This document shows, piece after piece, positions 5,628 to 8,373 of a stretch of 8,373 nt of DNA. The stretch comes from Tannerella sp. (GTDB taxonomy: Bacteria; Bacteroidota; Bacteroidia; Bacteroidales; Tannerellaceae): positions 1-8,373 of the forward strand of contig JAISWC010000182.1 of NCBI GenBank assembly GCA_031271245.1, read 5' to 3'. A model generated the notes under the pieces. The model worked only from the letters and a program-made list of their open reading frames with translations. It was not told where the DNA came from and ran no database searches. Position 1 is the first letter of the stretch, and every line of letters starts with the position of its first letter. A program made the translations under genes and the position numbers.

Positions 5628-6872
5628 TTAACTGTCTCTTGTCTGTCCGTCACCCTCGATCACATATTTGTAAGTGGTCAGTTCGGGCAATCCCATTGGC
5701 CCGCGGGCATGCAGTTTCTGCGTACTGATGCCGATTTCCGCGCCGAAGCCGAACTGCGCTCCGTCGGAAAAGGCCGTCGAAACGTTGGCATATACGCAGG
5801 CGGCATCTACCTGCCGCTCGAAAATACGGATGGCGTCGGGCGATTCGCTGACAATGCTTTCGCTGTGCTTCGAACTGTACCGGGCGATGTGTTCCAGCGC
5901 TTCGTCGAGCGATGCGACGGTACGGATACTCATTTTGTAATCCTGAAATTCGGTGCCGTAGCTTTCCGGCGTGGGCGGCTGAAGCAGTGCCGGCGGGTAA
6001 TGTCCGGACAGGGCGGCGTATGCCGGTTCGTCGGCATAAATGATTACTTCTCTGTCGGCCAGCCTTCCGCATACGGCGGGCAGGTCCGCCAGCCGCTCCC
6101 GATGGACGATCAGGCAGTCCAGCGCGTTGCAGACGCTGACGCGCCGCGTTTTGGCATTGTATACGATGTTGCGTCCTTTCTCCGTGTCGCCATCCCTGTC
6201 AAAATAGGTATGGCAGATGCCTGCGCCCGTCTCGATCACCGGGATGCGTGCATGTTCGCGCACATAGTTGATGAGGGCGCTGCTCCCGCGCGGAATGACC
6301 AGGTCTACACTGCCGACGGCCTGCAACAGGACTGCCGTAGCTTCGCGGCCGGGTGGCAGCAGCGTGCAGACGTCCGGATTCATCCCGTGTTTCAGCAATA
6401 CTTCCCGGATGATCCCAACCAGTATCCGGTTGGAGTCGTACGCATCCGAACCGCCTTTCAGCAGGCAGGCGTTGCCGGACTTCAGACACAGCGAAAAAAC
6501 GTCGAATGTCACGTTCGGCCGCGCTTCGTAGATGATGCCGATGACGCCGAGGGGAACGGCGATCTTTTTCAGTCTCATTCCGTTCGGACGTTCGGTTTCG
6601 TAAAGTATCTTTCCGACCGGCGAAGGCAGCGAAGCCACCTGCTTCATGTCGCCGGCCATCGCTTCAATGCGTTTCTCCGTCAGTTTCAACCGGTCGTATT
6701 TCGGGTCTTCCGGCGACATCCGCGCCAGATCCCCTGCATTGGCCTCCAGTACTTCGCCTTGTTCTGCGAGCAGCACACCGGCTGCATCAACCAGTACCCG
6801 GCTGATTTGCCCGTCGCTGTATTCAAGCAACGAACGGGATGCGGCTGCCGTTTGTTTAATAATCTGTTCCAT
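5628..6872 (-). CDS. proA: Glutamate-5-semialdehyde dehydrogenase (gamma-glutamyl phosphate reductase)
   Basis: The 414-aa protein reduces gamma-glutamyl phosphate with NADPH to glutamate-5-semialdehyde, the second step of proline synthesis, in the cytoplasm. It belongs to the aldehyde dehydrogenase superfamily and is full length. Visible blocks are PLGVIGIIYEARPNVT at 107-122, KSGNACLLKGG at 131-141, LVIPRGSS at 191-198, the catalytic Cys248 in RRVSVCNALD, and the C-terminal GPMGLPELTTYKY at 391-403. The ATG lies 5 bp after the proB stop, which implies translational coupling, and argF' follows after 21 bp. Nothing is missing from the active site. Confidence 0.97.
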   Translation of the reverse strand: MEQIIKQTAAASRSLLEYSDGQISRVLVDAAGVLLAEQGEVLEANAGDLARMSPEDPKYDRLKLTEKRIEAMAGDMKQVASLPSPVGKILYETERPNGMRLKKIAVPLGVIGIIYEARPNVTFDVFSLCLKSGNACLLKGGSDAYDSNRILVGIIREVLLKHGMNPDVCTLLPPGREATAVLLQAVGSVDLVIPRGSSALINYVREHARIPVIETGAGICHTYFDRDGDTEKGRNIVYNAKTRRVSVCNALDCLIVHRERLADLPAVCGRLADREVIIYADEPAYAALSGHYPPALLQPPTPESYGTEFQDYKMSIRTVASLDEALEHIARYSSKHSESIVSESPDAIRIFERQVDAACVYANVSTAFSDGAQFGFGAEIGISTQKLHARGPMGLPELTTYKYVIEGDGQTRDS

Positions 6873-6877
6873 AACTT

Positions 6878-8026
6878 TTATCTGATTTGGTATTCTGTCT
6901 GCAATTTGTTATCCGGCGGTTTCCCGTTTCCCGTATCACTGCTGTCCAGCAGGCATAAATAATCGTAATGAATCATCGGGCGGGCCTTGCGCTTCCCCAT
7001 CAGGGCGAGGGCTTTCTCGCTGTCGTAACCGGCGCGCCCAACGCCCAACTGTCTGCCGTCTTCATTGATTATCCGGATGATGTCGTCCTTGCGAAAACTT
7101 CCGGAGATGCGCGTGACGCCAACAAACAAAATGCTGGTCGCCTTTGCAGTGTATAAAACTTCTTCCGCGCCCCTGTCGATACACACGGCGCCCCTGGCAA
7201 AGCCTTCCGAATGTGCAATCCATTTCTTGATGCCGCTTGCCGGTTTTTCCGCCGGCAGAAAACGGGTGCAGACGGCTTCTCCGCCCGCCGCCAGTTCCGG
7301 CAGGATGTTTTTTTTCGTTCCGTTGGCGATGATCACAAGGATTCCCTCGTCTGCCACTTTACGCGCGATATGATATTTTGTCAGCATTCCGCCCCGTCCG
7401 AACGCGGATTTCTCCGGCTGGATGAACATGGAAATATCCGCCTTTTCGGGGATTTCCCGGATGACTTTACTCTCCGGCGAGGCGGGATTGCCGTCATAGA
7501 TGCCGTCCACATTGCTCAGGATAATCAATGCATCCATGTTCATCATGGCCGCTACCAGCCCGGAGAGTTCGTCGTTGTCGGTAAACATCAGCTCCGTGAC
7601 CGAAACCGCGTCGTTTTCATTGACAACAGGAATAACGCCGTTTTCGAGCATGGTTTCCATGCAGTTCTTCTGATTCAGGTAATGCGTCCGGCTGCTGAAG
7701 TTTTCCGTAGAGGTCAGCACCTGCCCGCATACCAGACGGTGTTCGTGGAAAAGTTCAAAATAACGGTTGATGAGTTTGGCCTGTCCGACGGCGGAGTATA
7801 GCTGGCGCGAGGAGACGGCGTCCAGTTTTTTGACGGGTTTGATTTCGTTTCGTCCGGAAGCGACCGCGCCGGACGAAATCAGTACGATTTCGATACCCTG
7901 CGTCCGCAGGACGGCAATCTGTGCGACCAGGTCCGACATTCGCTCCACGTCGAGTGTGCCATCCTTGCGTGTCAATACATTGCTGCCAATTTTGATTGCA
8001 ATTCTTTTCAACTGTTTCACCATCAT
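6878..8026 (-). CDS. proB: Glutamate 5-kinase, with PUA domain
   Basis: The 382-aa enzyme phosphorylates glutamate to gamma-glutamyl phosphate, the first and usually proline-inhibited step of proline synthesis. The amino-acid kinase domain covers about residues 8-260, with KIGSN at 12-16, SSGAVASG at 51-58, VNENDAVS at 136-143, TDNDELSG at 149-156 and FGRGGM at 209-214. A PUA domain follows at about 278-355. After MIHYDYLCLLD the protein runs on for about 21 polar residues, longer than I expect for this family. The frame is open to a TTG at 8047, but that codon lies inside the promoter box and cannot be transcribed from it. I therefore take the ATG at 8026; the adjacent ATG at 8023 is equally possible. 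It is the first gene of the proB-proA-argF'-dapF-like cluster. Confidence 0.96.
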   Translation of the reverse strand: MMVKQLKRIAIKIGSNVLTRKDGTLDVERMSDLVAQIAVLRTQGIEIVLISSGAVASGRNEIKPVKKLDAVSSRQLYSAVGQAKLINRYFELFHEHRLVCGQVLTSTENFSSRTHYLNQKNCMETMLENGVIPVVNENDAVSVTELMFTDNDELSGLVAAMMNMDALIILSNVDGIYDGNPASPESKVIREIPEKADISMFIQPEKSAFGRGGMLTKYHIARKVADEGILVIIANGTKKNILPELAAGGEAVCTRFLPAEKPASGIKKWIAHSEGFARGAVCIDRGAEEVLYTAKATSILFVGVTRISGSFRKDDIIRIINEDGRQLGVGRAGYDSEKALALMGKRKARPMIHYDYLCLLDSSDTGNGKPPDNKLQTEYQIR

Positions 8027-8044
8027 TCCGTTCTTTCGGGGAGA

Positions 8045-8075
8045 CAAAGATACATCTTTTTTACCCGTTCACCAA
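8045..8075 (-). promoter_or_regulatory. Promoter of the proB-proA-argF'-dapF-like operon
   Basis: Read on the minus strand, TTG at 8075-8073 and TATCTTTG at 8052-8045 (an exact TAnnTTTG) are separated by 20 bp. This is the same spacing as the promoter at 591-622. Transcription should start near 8039, leaving a leader of only about 13 nt before the ATG at 8026. The -33 element lies within the last codons of the upstream oxidoreductase gene. The leader is too short for an attenuator or riboswitch, so control would have to act on initiation or on the ProB enzyme itself. Confidence 0.72.
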
Positions 8076-8372
8076 CGCTTCGATTTTTCCCCTGTACGCC
8101 GACGCACCGGCAGCAATACTTTGCGCGGCATCCGGCAGCGAAGTGCCATAAACGACAAAGGGCGTCTGCCAAATCATCCCGGAATGATTCGCCAGTAACT
8201 GGTACGGACGCAGCAACTCATCCAGTGTATACCGGTTCCTGCCGCCCGAACGGTAGGCGTCGTATTCGGAACCGGTTGTGGTGGCCACCAGCAGCTTGAC
8301 GCCTTTCACCTGTTCCGTCAAGCCGATGAACAGTTCGTCGCACCATTTTTTCAATTGCGAAGGGGCGCTTGC
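8061..8372 (-). CDS. Flavodoxin-fold NAD(P)H oxidoreductase (KefF/MdaB-like), 3' part only
   Basis: The gene enters from the right edge. The frame is open to base 8372, and the TTG at 8354 is an internal leucine. The visible 104 C-terminal residues match the end of the NAD(P)H dehydrogenase (quinone) family. They show PSQLKKWCDELF near the start, a beta-strand and loop LLVATTTGSEYDAYRSGG at about 27-44, and NRYTLDELLRP and PFVVYG further on. Such proteins bind FMN or FAD and reduce quinones or similar electrophiles in the cytoplasm. The N-terminal flavin phosphate-binding loop is outside the window. It ends 34 bp before the proB ATG and overlaps the proB promoter, and no terminator separates them, so some read-through into proB is likely. 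Confidence 0.82.
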   Translation of the reverse strand, partial: ASAPSQLKKWCDELFIGLTEQVKGVKLLVATTTGSEYDAYRSGGRNRYTLDELLRPYQLLANHSGMIWQTPFVVYGTSLPDAAQSIAAGASAYRGKIEALVNG

Positions 8373-8373
8373 C

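Noticed and set aside
5625..6962. 445-aa plus-strand frame antisense to proA
   Set aside because: It is long only because codon usage of proA leaves few stops on the opposite strand. It lacks a start context, promoter or recognisable domain.

Overview
The window looks like chromosome from a member of the Bacteroidales. The evidence is threefold. The arginine gene is an argF' of the N-succinylornithine type. The superoxide dismutase resembles the Porphyromonas/Bacteroides cambialistic enzymes. Several genes are preceded by the Bacteroidetes promoter box TAnnTTTG, twice with a TTG/TTTG element exactly 20 bp upstream. Base composition is moderately GC-rich for this order, so I do not name a genus. 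I see no tRNA, rRNA, CRISPR array, insertion sequence or phage gene.

Layout. Positions 2-547 (+) hold the 3' part of a LysE-type exporter. A consensus promoter (591-622) then drives a 124-aa conserved hypothetical gene (650-1024, +), followed closely by a PlsC-type acyltransferase (1091-2224, +). A PaaI-type hotdog thioesterase (2260-2742, -) faces this pair. It diverges from a Fe/Mn superoxide dismutase (2973-3548, +), whose AT-rich leader carries a tandem 12-bp repeat and in-frame upstream ATGs. The dismutase ends in a strong intrinsic terminator (3573-3607). Positions 3608-3752 hold no gene but carry dyad-containing direct repeats.

The right half is one minus-strand amino-acid cluster, proB > proA > argF' > dapF-like. 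Gaps are 5, 21 and 39 bp, and a promoter sits just before proB (8045-8075). ProB and ProA convert glutamate to glutamate-5-semialdehyde for proline. ArgF' carbamoylates N-succinylornithine for arginine. The last gene is the anomaly: it has the diaminopimelate-epimerase fold signature, but both catalytic cysteines are serine (Ser73 and Ser220). It may not be a lysine/peptidoglycan epimerase, and its place after proline and arginine genes suggests a different substrate or chemistry. A partial flavodoxin-fold NAD(P)H oxidoreductase (8061-8372, -) lies upstream of proB.

Most of the window is ordinary housekeeping. The items most worth following are the Ser/Ser DapF-like protein, the repeats downstream of its gene, and the superoxide dismutase leader.
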